Positions 25,803 through 35,109 of a stretch of 64,000 bases of DNA are shown piece after piece; within the stretch, counting starts at the first letter, position 1; the number at the start of each line of letters is the position of its first letter. The notes below the pieces were generated by a model. The model had not been told where the DNA came from, did no database searches, and saw only the letters and a program-made list of their open reading frames with translations. The stretch comes from CAWBRT01 sp963814745 (lineage in GTDB: Bacteria > Acidobacteriota > Terriglobia > Terriglobales > Acidobacteriaceae): assembly GCA_963814745.1 (NCBI GenBank), contig CAWFEA010000012.1, positions 62,001 through 126,000 of the forward strand. Reading direction: 5' to 3'. Position numbers and translations under genes: made by a program.

Positions 25803-27212
25803 ATGACTGCTCAGATCAAGTTTGGCACTTCCGGCTGGCGGGCGGTAATGGCCGACGATTTCACTTTTCTTAATGTCCGCCGGGCGGTGACCGGAATTGC
25901 GCGCTACGTTTCCAGCGTGAAGCCGCAAGGGGCGCGGATCATTGTCGGGCGCGATCCGCGATTTCTCGGCGAGACTTTCGTCAAGCTTGCCGGCGAGGTC
26001 TTGCGGAGTTACGGAATCCAGCCGCTGGTCATCGCCGAGCCGGCGCCGACCCCGACGATTGCCTGGGCCATCATCCGCCACCAGACGGACGGAGGAATTA
26101 ATTTCACCGCCAGCCATAATCCGCCGGAGTACAACGGCATCAAGTTCTCGACCCCGGACGGGGCCCCCGCGCTGCCGGAGGTGACCAACCGGATCGAGGC
26201 GGAAGTGATTGCCGGGGACCAAGCCGGGACGTCGAAAAGCGACGGCTCCGGTCCCAAGCGCGAAGCCATCGAGGTCAAAAGCGATTACCTGAAGCGTCTC
26301 GAGGAAGTGATCGATTTCGCGGCGATCAGGAAGGCCGGACTGAAGGTCTGCTTCGACCCGCTCTGGGGCACGTCGCGCGGCTACAGCGATGAACTGCTGC
26401 GGGCCAATGGAATCGCGGTGGCCACGGTTCATGACTACCGTGACGTGCTGTTCGGCGGGCACGCCCCGGAGCCGGACGGGCACTTGCTGAACGATCTGCG
26501 GGACCAGATGCGCCAGAGCGGCGCGCGCATTGGGATCGCCACCGACGGCGATGCCGACCGCTTCGGCATTGTCGATGAAGATGGCACGTACATGTCGCCG
26601 AATTACATCATTGCGTTGCTGTTCGACTACCTGGTGGCGAGCCGCGGCTGGAAAAATGGCGTGGGCAAATCGGTTGCGACCACGAACCTCATCAATGCCC
26701 TGGCCGCGCATCATAAGGTGGAGTTGCATGAGACGCCGGTGGGCTTCAAATACATCGGCGAACTCATCAAGGCGGACAAGATCGCGATTGGCGGCGAGGA
26801 GAGCGCGGGCCTCTCGATCCGGCACCATACTCCGGAAAAGGACGGGGTGCTGGCCGGGCTGCTGTGCTGCGAGATGGTTGCCTCGCTGGGCAAGTCCTTG
26901 CAGGAACAACTGCGGGCTCTGTTTGCCAAAGTTGGTTCCTTTTATCCGTTGCGGGAAAACTTCCGCTTGACGGATGAGGTGAAGGCGAAGTTCACTGAAA
27001 GGTTACGGGCCGAGCCGCGCGAGTTCGCCGGCAGGAAAATTGCCCAGGTGGTGCGCACGGACGGTTTGAAACTGGTGCTCGACGATGGCTCCTGGGTCTG
27101 TTATCGGTTGAGCGGAACCGAACCGGTGGTGCGGGTTTACAGCGAAGCCCGCAGCGAGAGCGATGTTGAGAAGCTGAGTGCGGCCGCCAAGCAGTGGGTG
27201 TTTCAGGGCTAG
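25803..27212 (+). CDS. alpha-D-phosphohexomutase (phosphoglucomutase/phosphomannomutase)
   Basis: 469 aa from ATG 25803 (GAGGGAAAAGG upstream). FGTSGWRAVMADDFT, active-site Ser in NFTASHNPPEYNGIKFS, metal loop ATDGDADRFGIVD, sugar-binding GGEESAGLSIR and phosphate-binding RLSGTEPVVRVY are all present. It interconverts hexose 1- and 6-phosphates for polysaccharide synthesis. Confidence 0.93.
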   Translation: MTAQIKFGTSGWRAVMADDFTFLNVRRAVTGIARYVSSVKPQGARIIVGRDPRFLGETFVKLAGEVLRSYGIQPLVIAEPAPTPTIAWAIIRHQTDGGINFTASHNPPEYNGIKFSTPDGAPALPEVTNRIEAEVIAGDQAGTSKSDGSGPKREAIEVKSDYLKRLEEVIDFAAIRKAGLKVCFDPLWGTSRGYSDELLRANGIAVATVHDYRDVLFGGHAPEPDGHLLNDLRDQMRQSGARIGIATDGDADRFGIVDEDGTYMSPNYIIALLFDYLVASRGWKNGVGKSVATTNLINALAAHHKVELHETPVGFKYIGELIKADKIAIGGEESAGLSIRHHTPEKDGVLAGLLCCEMVASLGKSLQEQLRALFAKVGSFYPLRENFRLTDEVKAKFTERLRAEPREFAGRKIAQVVRTDGLKLVLDDGSWVCYRLSGTEPVVRVYSEARSESDVEKLSAAAKQWVFQG

Positions 27213-27278
27213 AGCGGTGGCAGAGTTGATCCCTAAGGCAGCCGGTACAGCCCCGGCCGAAGCGGAAGGAATCGATCG

Positions 27279-27638
27279 TTGAACTTTTTGCGCGCATCCA
27301 TCCGCGGATTGTACTCGCGCCGGCAGTGGCTGGCCACGGGCGGCTTGGCCGTGCTTGCCGGGTTGATGCTTTACCACGTCATGTTTGGCACCAACGGCAT
27401 GATTGCTTACCGGCAGAAGGTGAGCGAGTATGAACGGATGCAAAAGGAAGTGGAGCAGGCACGGGCGGAGAACGACCGGTTGCGACAGCGAGTCAAGGCT
27501 CTCAAGACGGATCCGGAGGCAATCGAGAAGGAAGCTCGCGAGCAACTGAAGTATGCCAAACCGGGCGAGATGATTTACTTCTTTCCGCCGCCCAAAGTTG
27601 AAAGCGTCCCCTCCACGGCTGCCGCGCAGAAGCGCTGA
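27279..27638 (+). CDS. FtsB/DivIC-type septum formation initiator
   Basis: 119 aa with TTG start. One membrane helix (WLATGGLAVLAGLMLYHVMFG), then a coiled coil (YRQKVSEYERMQKEVEQARAENDRL) and the family tail region (KTDPEAIEKEAREQLKYAKPGEMIYFF). FtsB-like proteins join the FtsQ/L/W complex at the division site. It follows the mutase after 66 bp. Confidence 0.85.
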   Translation: MNFLRASIRGLYSRRQWLATGGLAVLAGLMLYHVMFGTNGMIAYRQKVSEYERMQKEVEQARAENDRLRQRVKALKTDPEAIEKEAREQLKYAKPGEMIYFFPPPKVESVPSTAAAQKR

Positions 27639-27646
27639 TTGCACCG

Positions 27647-27734
27647 CACAAGCCCAAAAGCCGGCTTGTTGGAGACCCCGGCTTTCCACCCCAACAAGCC
27701 CAAAGGCTGGCTTGTTGGGGACCCCGGCTTTTGG
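27647..27734. repeat. tandem pair of about 46-bp palindromic repeats
   Basis: Two copies of an ACAAGCCCAAA-GGCTTGTTGGRGACCCCGGCTTT unit, each with an internal hairpin (AACAAGCC/GGCTTGTT). The same unit, rearranged, is inside the element at 16330-16562. It lies just after the ftsB-like gene and may work as a terminator-like hairpin. Confidence 0.7.
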
Positions 27735-27765
27735 CCGATTACTTCCGCGCATCGGAGCGCTTGCA

Positions 27766-28368
27766 ATGCGCGTTATACTGCGTGGCGTGAGTCCTGGTCG
27801 AACCGCGATGGCGCCTTCGCCGCGCCGTCAATTCATAATTGCCCTGGCCTGCCGCAAGGCGGTGCTGGTTCTCGGCCTCACCCTGCTGGCCTTGTCATTG
27901 ATTCCAGGCTGTCACGGAAAAAATGAACTCAAGCCTACCAAGCTCATGCCGCCGCTGATGAGCGGATACAGCCCGGAGAAAGTTCAGCGCGAGCTAAACC
28001 TCAAGAGCGGCGATTGGAATGTGCTCGAAGACCGGCGTCCTCTGGTCAGCGATCAGCGGCCGGAGTTCAGGATGCTGACCGTCTCGCACCAGGGCTTGGC
28101 CAAGTTCGGCGCGGTCGGCGAGTTGGTGATGACGTTCTATAACGACCGGTTAATGACGACCCTGTTCTACCCGAACGATATGGAGGCGTTGCGTGCCGGG
28201 CTGGCGCGCGAGGCCGGCGTCAGCTTCAGCGCGCAGGGCGACGCCAGGATCGAGCCCAGCACCCGGGTTTGGATCGGCAAAGCCAGGGACGGCCGTTCCT
28301 ATGTCGGCTGGATCGACCTGGAGCTGCAACGCCAGCAGGACGAATGGATCGATAAGTACGGGCGCTGA
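27766..28368 (+). CDS. putative lipoprotein, unknown function
   Basis: About 200 aa (start 27766; 27808 is an alternative). A hydrophobic signal ending in a lipobox LALSLIPGC, so likely a lipidated envelope protein. The mature part has KVQRELNLKSGDWNVLEDRRP, LVMTFYNDRLMTTLFYPNDM and ends with SYVGWIDLELQRQQDEWIDKYGR. No domain recognised. Confidence 0.7.
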   Translation: MRVILRGVSPGRTAMAPSPRRQFIIALACRKAVLVLGLTLLALSLIPGCHGKNELKPTKLMPPLMSGYSPEKVQRELNLKSGDWNVLEDRRPLVSDQRPEFRMLTVSHQGLAKFGAVGELVMTFYNDRLMTTLFYPNDMEALRAGLAREAGVSFSAQGDARIEPSTRVWIGKARDGRSYVGWIDLELQRQQDEWIDKYGR

Positions 28369-28589
28369 CCGGCGCCGGGCAAGTTTCCAGTTTCCGTGCT
28401 CCCACTCCAACCAGAGAAATTTGCGCAGCCCAGGCATCGGCTGGAGTTCCGGCTGCATCAAAGTCGTGCTAAGATTGCTGCGCGCGACCGGAGCACTTCG
28501 TGGGTGGTATTCCCTGAGCGCCACCGTCCGGCCTTAACGCGCCGGGAAATTGCTTAAGCCATCCGGCTGAACCGCCTGTTGAGGTCAAC

Positions 28590-29291
28590 ATGAACAAAGT
28601 GTTTGCCAACGCAAAAGAAGCGATCTTTGACATCGAGGACGGCGCCACGCTGATGGTTGGCGGGTTCGGCCTGTGCGGAATCCCCGAAAACCTGATCACC
28701 GCCCTGGTGGAAAAAGGCGTCGGGAATCTCACGACCATCAGCAACAACATGGGAGTCGATGACTTTGGACTGGGCCTGCTGCTGAAGAAGGGGCAGATCC
28801 ACAGTCACAAGGGCAGCTACGTGGGCGAAAACAAGCTTTTCGAAGAGCTTGTGCTGGCCGGCAAACTCGATCTCGAACTGATTCCACAGGGCACGCTGGC
28901 CGAGCGCATTCGCGCCGGAGGCGCCGGAATTCCCGCGTTCTTCACGCCAACGGGCGTCGGAACGGTGGTTGCCGAAGGCAAGGAAACTCATGACTTCGAG
29001 GGTCGAACCTACGTCATGGAGCGCTGGCTGAAAGCCGACTTTTCACTGGTGAAGGCCTGGAAGGGCGACCGGTGGGGAAATCTTGTCTATCGCAAGACGG
29101 CGCAGAACTTCAACCCGATGATCGCGACCGCCGGCCGAATCACCATCGCCGAAGTCGAAGAACTGGTCGAACCCGGCGAGATTCCGGCGGAGCAGGTACA
29201 CACTCCCAGCGTTTACGTAAATCGCATCTTCGAGGCGGTTGGAGAAGAAAAACGGATCGAGCGCCGGACGGTAAGAAAGACGGCTGCCTGA
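28590..29291 (+). CDS. scoA: 3-oxoacid CoA-transferase subunit A
   Basis: 233 aa. DGATLMVGGFGLCGIPENLI near the N-terminus (CoA-transferase family 1 signature), TISNNMGVDDFGLGLLL, ELIPQGTLAERIRAGGAGIPAFFTPTGVGT and DFSLVKAWKGDRWGNLVYRKTAQNFNP. With subunit B it moves CoA from succinyl-CoA to acetoacetate for ketone or fatty-acid breakdown. Confidence 0.95.
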   Translation: MNKVFANAKEAIFDIEDGATLMVGGFGLCGIPENLITALVEKGVGNLTTISNNMGVDDFGLGLLLKKGQIHSHKGSYVGENKLFEELVLAGKLDLELIPQGTLAERIRAGGAGIPAFFTPTGVGTVVAEGKETHDFEGRTYVMERWLKADFSLVKAWKGDRWGNLVYRKTAQNFNPMIATAGRITIAEVEELVEPGEIPAEQVHTPSVYVNRIFEAVGEEKRIERRTVRKTAA

Positions 29292-29330
29292 GTCTCCGGG
29301 TTCGGGAACGGATTGCAACGCGAGGAAGAT

Positions 29331-30026
29331 ATGGCCACAAAGACTGGTAAGGAACAGGATGCAGCCAAGCGGGAATTTATCGTGCGGCGCATCGCCCGCG
29401 AGCTGCGCGACGGTTTCTATGTGAACCTGGGCATCGGCATGCCGACGCTGGTCGCCAATCACGTGCCGCCGGGGATGGACGTTATCCTGCAAAGCGAGAA
29501 TGGGATGCTGGGTGTTGGGCCCTATCCGGTCGCGGGCAGCGAAGACTCCGACCTGATCAACGCGGGAAAGGAAACGGTTACGCAGATCCCGGGAACCGCA
29601 TTTTTCTCCAGCGCCGAGTCGTTTGCCATGATTCGCGGCGGGCACGTCAATTTGAGCGTGCTGGGCGCCATGGAAGTGGATGAAGACGGCAACCTGGCGA
29701 ACTGGATGATTCCGGGCAAAATGGTGAAAGGGATGGGCGGAGCCATGGACCTGGTTGCCGGGGCGCGGCGCGTTATTGTCGCCATGGAGCACACCGCCAA
29801 GGATGGCCGGCCGAAGATTCTGAAACACTGCACGCTGCCGATCACCGGCCTCGGCGTGGTCGATACAATCGTGACCGAGATGGGCTACTTCAAGGTTCTT
29901 CGCGGGCAGGGACTCGTGCTGGAAGAAATCGCGCCGGGACTGGAACCCGAAGAGGTGCAGGCGGCAACCGAACCGAAGCTGATCATCAGCCCGACCTTGC
30001 ACGAGATGGAACTCATCGCGACGTAG
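29331..30026 (+). CDS. scoB: 3-oxoacid CoA-transferase subunit B
   Basis: 231 aa from ATG 29331 (GAGGAAG upstream). FYVNLGIGMPTLVANHVPP, the catalytic Glu in LQSENGMLGVGPYP, GGHVNLSVLGAMEVDEDGNLANWMIPGK. Follows subunit A after 39 bp; both are ended by the terminator at 30082. Confidence 0.95.
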   Translation: MATKTGKEQDAAKREFIVRRIARELRDGFYVNLGIGMPTLVANHVPPGMDVILQSENGMLGVGPYPVAGSEDSDLINAGKETVTQIPGTAFFSSAESFAMIRGGHVNLSVLGAMEVDEDGNLANWMIPGKMVKGMGGAMDLVAGARRVIVAMEHTAKDGRPKILKHCTLPITGLGVVDTIVTEMGYFKVLRGQGLVLEEIAPGLEPEEVQAATEPKLIISPTLHEMELIAT

Positions 30027-30078
30027 AAGAGTGGGCCGTATAGCCGATGTGTGCAAGCCGCGATAGAAACAAGAATAT

Positions 30079-30108
30079 GAAAGCCCCGGATGATTCGGGG
30101 CTTTTCTC
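30079..30108 (+). terminator. terminator after scoAB
   Basis: AGCCCCG-GATGATT-CGGGGCT followed by TTTCTCTT. Confidence 0.75.
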
Positions 30109-30232
30109 TTGGCCCACAATCCTCTGAAATAGCTTTTGTGACCGCCCGGAAAGTGCTAAAGTTCCCTCTGAAATCGAGCTGCTTACGATTGGATTGTTCT
30201 GTTCTCCGTCCGGGCGAGAGAAGGGAAGGGAA

Positions 30233-31258
30233 ATGCAAAAACCTCCGACCGCACAATTTTGTTTCCTGCCGATCCTTTGTGTCAGTCTGCTAATTCATGT
30301 TACCGCGCAGGAACAAAGCACGGCAGAGATCGTAAAGCGCAGCAATGACTCTGTAGTACTTATTCTCGTTAACGATTCATTTGGCAAACCCGTGAAGGAG
30401 GGGAGCGGTGTCATACTGTCGTCCGACGGAAAAATCGCCACGAACCATCATGTGATTGAAGGTGCCGCATCGGCAGTTGTGAAGCTCAACAACGGAGCAT
30501 CGTTCCAGATGGAGTCAATTCTGGCAGATGATCCTGAGAATGACCTTGCGATCATTAAGGTGCCGGGTCGGAACCTTCCTGTTTTACAGCTCGCTCCAAT
30601 GAGTGCGGCAAGTCCCGGCGAAAAAGTGATAGCCATTGGCAGTCCGCTCGGATTACAAAACTCTGTTTCTGATGGCGTCATCAGTGGAATTCGAACGGAT
30701 GAAAACGGGCACAAGTGGATTCAGACCACTGCGCCTGTATCACCCGGCAACAGTGGTGGCCCTCTGCTTACACGAGACGGTCAGGTCATTGGAATTATCA
30801 CTTGGGGTATTCTAAAAGGCCAAAATTTGAACTTTGCCCTTCCGAGTGAAACCGTAGCCACTCTTCTTTATTCCGCCCCTGCTCCACATTCGGATGCCCC
30901 CGCAAAATTGAGCAGCAACGTCTGGAGTTCTCTTAAGACAGATCAGGACTACAGGGTTAGGATTGACGGTGACTTTATTTACACGGAATGGATCAATATT
31001 CCTCCAGGAGGATTCTATAGGTCGGAGCTTAAGAAAGTTGGCGACAAGTGGGTTGGTAAAGTCTATATGCGGTTTTGGTGTGGGCCAGACAGGCACCATC
31101 AGACGGCTTGGTGTTCGGCGACGGGCGACATAGAAGTTTCGCTGTTATCACCAGCTCGAATTGAGGGCAAAAGTATGGAATGGGATAGTTTTGACTGTCG
31201 CAATTGCGTACCGGGAAATCCCAGTATGAGGGATTTCGTGTTGATTCCAAAGGAGTGA
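30233..31258 (+). CDS. secreted S1C-family (trypsin-like) serine protease with extra C-terminal domain
   Basis: 341 aa from ATG 30233 (AAGGGAAGGG upstream). Signal peptide LPILCVSLLIHVTAQ. Catalytic His in IATNHHVIEGA, Asp in DPENDLAIIKV, Ser in SPGNSGGPLL. No PDZ domain follows; instead there is a Cys- and Trp-containing domain of about 120 aa (KVYMRFWCGPDRHHQTAWCS; SFDCRNCVPG). GC content is visibly lower than in the neighbours, which suggests acquisition. Confidence 0.82.
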   Translation: MQKPPTAQFCFLPILCVSLLIHVTAQEQSTAEIVKRSNDSVVLILVNDSFGKPVKEGSGVILSSDGKIATNHHVIEGAASAVVKLNNGASFQMESILADDPENDLAIIKVPGRNLPVLQLAPMSAASPGEKVIAIGSPLGLQNSVSDGVISGIRTDENGHKWIQTTAPVSPGNSGGPLLTRDGQVIGIITWGILKGQNLNFALPSETVATLLYSAPAPHSDAPAKLSSNVWSSLKTDQDYRVRIDGDFIYTEWINIPPGGFYRSELKKVGDKWVGKVYMRFWCGPDRHHQTAWCSATGDIEVSLLSPARIEGKSMEWDSFDCRNCVPGNPSMRDFVLIPKE

Positions 31259-31267
31259 CGAGAAACT

Positions 31268-31783
31268 ATGGATACCAGCAGCGAAGTCTTCCTTCGATAC
31301 TCTGCCTCACGGCTCGATGCTCTGGCCTCGTATATCGACGAATGTCTCAGCCGCCTGACGGTCGAGCAGGTCTGGTGGCGGGGTGGCGAGACGCAGAATG
31401 CCGTCGGCAACCTTGTCATTCATCTCCAGGCAAACGTTCTCCAGAGGATTACGTTGACGCTCGGCAAGGGCGGGCCCGATGGGCGAGACCGTGACGCCGA
31501 ATTCGGCTTGCGCCTGAGCGGCTCACCCGAAGAGCTGCGGCGGCAGCTCAGCGCCACCATCTCCGAAGCTCTTGCCGTGCTGCGGCAGTTTCCCGCCGGA
31601 CGCATCACGGAACCCACCCCGCCGCCGGGTTACGACCGATCCATCCTGGAGAATATCTATACGGTTGTGGATCACTTCGCGATGCACACCGGCCAGATCA
31701 TGTATGCCACGAAGCTCTTGACGAAGCAGGGGTTGGGAGATTTGAGCCGCTCGAAGAAAGCGCCCGGCCAAGGGCTCACATAA
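31268..31783 (+). CDS. DinB-like (DUF1572) metal-binding protein
   Basis: 171 aa four-helix-bundle type. His in NLVIHLQANVLQ and the pair DHFAMHTGQIMYATKLL match the three-His metal site of DinB/YfiT-like proteins; DUF1572 is the closest family. It starts 9 bp after the protease stop. A thiol-dependent transferase role is possible, not shown. Confidence 0.75.
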   Translation: MDTSSEVFLRYSASRLDALASYIDECLSRLTVEQVWWRGGETQNAVGNLVIHLQANVLQRITLTLGKGGPDGRDRDAEFGLRLSGSPEELRRQLSATISEALAVLRQFPAGRITEPTPPPGYDRSILENIYTVVDHFAMHTGQIMYATKLLTKQGLGDLSRSKKAPGQGLT

Positions 31784-32218
31784 TCATCGCTTGCGGGCTG
31801 CGTTGGCGGCTACTGCCCGCGCTTCCAGAAAAACCCTGGCGTCAACGACGGAACGCTTGAGTTCGTCCGTCAGGGGCAGGAAACTAAACGTACGGAGCAC
31901 GAAGAAGCTCGTTCGAGGGATGCGGTCACTCTGGTTATCGATCAGTTCAGGCGAGGCAAAAGCTTCGTGGACCAGGAAGAGATAATGCTCAATGTCGGTC
32001 CATTTGATCGGCCGGTTGCCGATTTCTTTGGTGAATGCTACCGCCGCGGCGTCTCCGAGCCGGCGCACCTGTTTTTGGTCTTCCGCGCCGTAGGCGCCCT
32101 TCGCGAGCTGTAACAGCGCCCGATGAACTACGAGCTGGGGATCGGGCGTTTCAGCACTTTCACACCAGGCGAGCGCGGGCGAGGCGATCAGCGCGGCGAT
32201 AAGAATCAAGCGCCACAT
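31784..32218 (-). CDS. secreted hypothetical protein
   Basis: 144 aa with a clear signal peptide (MWRLILIAALIASPALAWCES). The mature part is helical and charged (HRALLQLAKGAYGAEDQKQVRRLGDAAAVAFTKEIG). No family recognised. It is convergent and nearly touching the DinB-like gene. Confidence 0.55.
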   Translation of the reverse strand: MWRLILIAALIASPALAWCESAETPDPQLVVHRALLQLAKGAYGAEDQKQVRRLGDAAAVAFTKEIGNRPIKWTDIEHYLFLVHEAFASPELIDNQSDRIPRTSFFVLRTFSFLPLTDELKRSVVDARVFLEARAVAANAARKR

Positions 32219-32404
32219 ACTTCCGTCCTTTCAGCAGTTCAGGAGTTGAGAATACTTCGCACGCCTTGCGGGGGCAAGGTCTTTCTGCTGGAGACTCAGT
32301 TGTTGCAATAGGAACTGAGCGGTTGCTTTCGCCCTGCTGCCCGCCGCTTAGCGGCGCATTCCTGTTTTGGGGAGAAGGCAGGCGTAGACGCTGGCCTTTT
32401 CTGT

Positions 32405-33667
32405 TTATGCGGGTGAAGCTTTATCAACTTGTACTTCTTCCTGCAATCTCTTTCCCCTGGTCTCCGGCAGGCACAACGCGGCGATCACCAGCACGCCATA
32501 CGCCGCGCCGGCAAATATACCAATGGCCCTGCCAAGGCCCATACGGGCACTGAGAAAGCCAATGAGCGCGGGAAATATTGCGCCGATTGCCCGCCCGAAG
32601 TTATAGCAGAACCCCTGACCGGAGCCACGGATTTCATTCGGGTACAACTCGGACAAGAAAGCTCCCATACCGCTGAAGACACCGGAAACCGACATGCCAA
32701 GAGGAAACCCAAGAAGCAACATCTGCGCATCGGTGATCGGAATCAGCATATAGGTAGTTACGAGGATCGTTGAAGCAACGGCGAAGATTACAAATGTTTT
32801 CCGTCGTCCTAGGCGGTCGCTAGCGTAGGCCCCAGCCAGATATCCAAAAAATGACCCGCTAATCAGGACGACCAGATAGGCGCTCGTATTGAATACCGAT
32901 AGCTTCCGGACCGTCTTCAAGTAAGTAGGCAGCCAGGTAGTGACGCCGTAATAGCCGCCCTGAAGGCCGGTCGCAACCAGACTGGCAAGGATGGTGATTC
33001 TCAGCACCGACGGTGAGAAGATGCGCAGAAAATTGCCGTGAAGCTGACCGGCGTCCACCTGGTGCCGGGTGTCCAGGTACACCCCTGACTCCTTAACATT
33101 CCGACGTACGATCACAATCAAGGCCGCCGGAACGACGCCCAAAAGAAAAAGCCCCCGCCAGGCGATCGATTCTGGAAGAAAAGAGTACATCACCGCATAC
33201 ATAACAGCGGCTAATCCCCATCCGACAGCCCAACTGCTCTGAACTATCCCTACCGCCTTGCCTCGGTGTTCGGGACGAATGATCTCCGCAATCAGCACCG
33301 ATCCAACCGACCACTCGCCGCCCATGCCGAGACCTTGCAAGGTGCGCGTTACAAGCAGTTGCCCAGGCGAATGTGTCATCCCGCTAAGGAACGTGAAAAT
33401 GCAGAACCAGCCAATCGTAACTTGGAGCATCCTCACGCGACCATATTTGTCGGCGAGGACGCCTGCAAACCAGCCACCCACAGCGGAAGATAGCAACGCC
33501 GCAGTAGCAATCATCCCGGCTTCGCTTTTGGTCATGTGCCATACCATGACAAGTGTCGGGATCATGAAGGTATAAATCATGAAGTCAAACGAGTCCATGG
33601 CGTAGCCAGCAAAACAGGCTGTCAATGTTAATTTTTCGCCGCTCTGTAATTGACGTATCCAGCTCAT
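32405..33667 (-). CDS. MFS transporter, carboxylate/sialate-type (sugar-porter-like)
   Basis: 420 aa with about 12 membrane segments. MFS motifs: DSFDFMIYTFMIP in helix 1, GVLADKYGRVRMLQ between helices 2 and 3, LGMGGEWSVGSVLIAE in helix 4, DRLGRRKTFVIF in the central loop, and PNEIRGSGQGFCYNFGR. NanT/JEN-like organic acid carriers are the nearest kind. Encoded 52 bp after the DUF1445 gene, likely as its transporter. Confidence 0.85.
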   Translation of the reverse strand: MSWIRQLQSGEKLTLTACFAGYAMDSFDFMIYTFMIPTLVMVWHMTKSEAGMIATAALLSSAVGGWFAGVLADKYGRVRMLQVTIGWFCIFTFLSGMTHSPGQLLVTRTLQGLGMGGEWSVGSVLIAEIIRPEHRGKAVGIVQSSWAVGWGLAAVMYAVMYSFLPESIAWRGLFLLGVVPAALIVIVRRNVKESGVYLDTRHQVDAGQLHGNFLRIFSPSVLRITILASLVATGLQGGYYGVTTWLPTYLKTVRKLSVFNTSAYLVVLISGSFFGYLAGAYASDRLGRRKTFVIFAVASTILVTTYMLIPITDAQMLLLGFPLGMSVSGVFSGMGAFLSELYPNEIRGSGQGFCYNFGRAIGAIFPALIGFLSARMGLGRAIGIFAGAAYGVLVIAALCLPETRGKRLQEEVQVDKASPA

Positions 33668-33719
33668 GTGTCTTCGCCTTTGATTTGCGGTATAAAGCGT
33701 GAGCCCTGTGCAATGCCTC

Positions 33720-34529
33720 TCACAACACCGAGAAATCGATGTTCTTCAAATCGGTAATCAACATATGGCCGGGAGAATGTGTAATGCAGAAACTCGGTTT
33801 GGCTTCCATAACTACCGACTGCGGGGTAACGCCGCAGGCCCAAAAGACTGGCAGCTCGCCCTCTCTGATTTCCACAGGGTCGCCATAGTCTGGCTTCGAA
33901 AGATCGCGGATGCCGATGAGTTCGGGATGTCCGATATGAACTGGAGCGCCGTGCACTGCTGGGTACCGGGACGTGATTTGAATCGACCGGATCGCATCGG
34001 CGGCCTTCATCGGTCTCATGGAGACGACCATGGGACCGTGAAATATTCCGGCAGGAATCGTAGCCATTGAGGTCCGGTACATCGGCACGTTCGAATTTTG
34101 CTCGATGTGGCGCAGTCCAATACCATTTTGCAGCAGCGCTTGCTCGAAGGAGAAGGAGCAACCGATCACGAAGGTGACCAGATCGTCTCGCCAGTACTTA
34201 CGGATATCATCCGGCTCATCCGCCAATTCTCCGTTTCGAAAAACTCGATAACGCGGCACGTCAGTGCGAATGTCTAAGTCCTGACCCAGTTTTGGCAGAT
34301 GAGGATTGCCAACATCGGATACACCTAGCAGTGGGCAGGGTTTGGGATTGTTGAAGCAGAAACGATGGAAGTCAGCTGCCAGCTCGGCGGGCAAAATGGC
34401 AACATTGCCCTGAACGTAATCCGGCGCCCAGCCACAGGTCGGTTTGCGCCAGTTACCGCGACGGACCTCGATCCGCGCTTCTGTGCCCGTCATCGACAGA
34501 GCTGACAGGACCGGGGGTTCGGCAGACAT
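33720..34529 (-). CDS. putative hydro-lyase, DUF1445 (D-glutamate cyclase-like) family
   Basis: 269 aa. GWAPDYVQGNVAILPAELAADFHRFC, CPLLGVSDVGNP, FVIGCSFSFEQALLQNGI, RHIEQNSNVPMYRT, PAGIFHGPMVVSMRPM and PVFWACGVTPQSVV are characteristic. The animal homologue (C14orf159) converts D-glutamate to 5-oxo-D-proline; bacterial members are called hydro-lyases. Co-directional with the MFS transporter. Confidence 0.85.
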   Translation of the reverse strand: MSAEPPVLSALSMTGTEARIEVRRGNWRKPTCGWAPDYVQGNVAILPAELAADFHRFCFNNPKPCPLLGVSDVGNPHLPKLGQDLDIRTDVPRYRVFRNGELADEPDDIRKYWRDDLVTFVIGCSFSFEQALLQNGIGLRHIEQNSNVPMYRTSMATIPAGIFHGPMVVSMRPMKAADAIRSIQITSRYPAVHGAPVHIGHPELIGIRDLSKPDYGDPVEIREGELPVFWACGVTPQSVVMEAKPSFCITHSPGHMLITDLKNIDFSVL

Positions 34530-35109
34530 TTGTGCCTCCCTTGTGTGTAAGGGACTTCCCCTCTGATTTTTAACTTCTTAAGCGAGGGCAAAGTCTACAT
34601 CAAAAATCAGCCCAAAGGAAACAAGTGAATGTTGGCGGCGTCCCGGCGTTGTGCAGGCCTCCCGAGCCATGAAGGGCGCAGATGATGGGGAACCGCCCTT
34701 CGGCGCCCGGGGTGAAAACATCGACCGGAATCTGCATTCCGTTGAAAGCGGGAAAAGTCGTCTGCAATGGCGTTGTCCTGCTTGCGAGTTACTGGAATTG
34801 GATACGGCAACCGGCGCGATGATTCACCTCAATCCGACCGCGCCGGCCCGCGATCACCAAGGCTCCATCGAACGGAAAACCCGACTGACCGACTTGCCGT
34901 CAACGGAGCGGTGCAGCTCAAACAGGCTTTTGCGGTTGTTGTGACAGCCGGGCGCACCCGGGCGGTGCGGCGCGCATCTGGATGCAAGGTGATCCCGTGT
35001 CCGCGACCGCCGGTAAGGACCACGGCCGGGTGGCTGAGCAAAGATTTGCGACCGGAGTAGAACCTCACACATCCATGTTGGTGAGAGACAGAGTTGGTTG
35101 GAGGAAAGA
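34530..35109. other. gene-free stretch upstream of superoxide dismutase
   Basis: About 580 bp. Open frames are Arg/Pro-rich shadows; I see no convincing gene or hairpin. Confidence 0.5.

Noticed and set aside
34767..35060. 97-codon frame before superoxide dismutase
   Set aside because: No ribosome-binding site and an Arg/Pro/Thr composition typical of chance frames.
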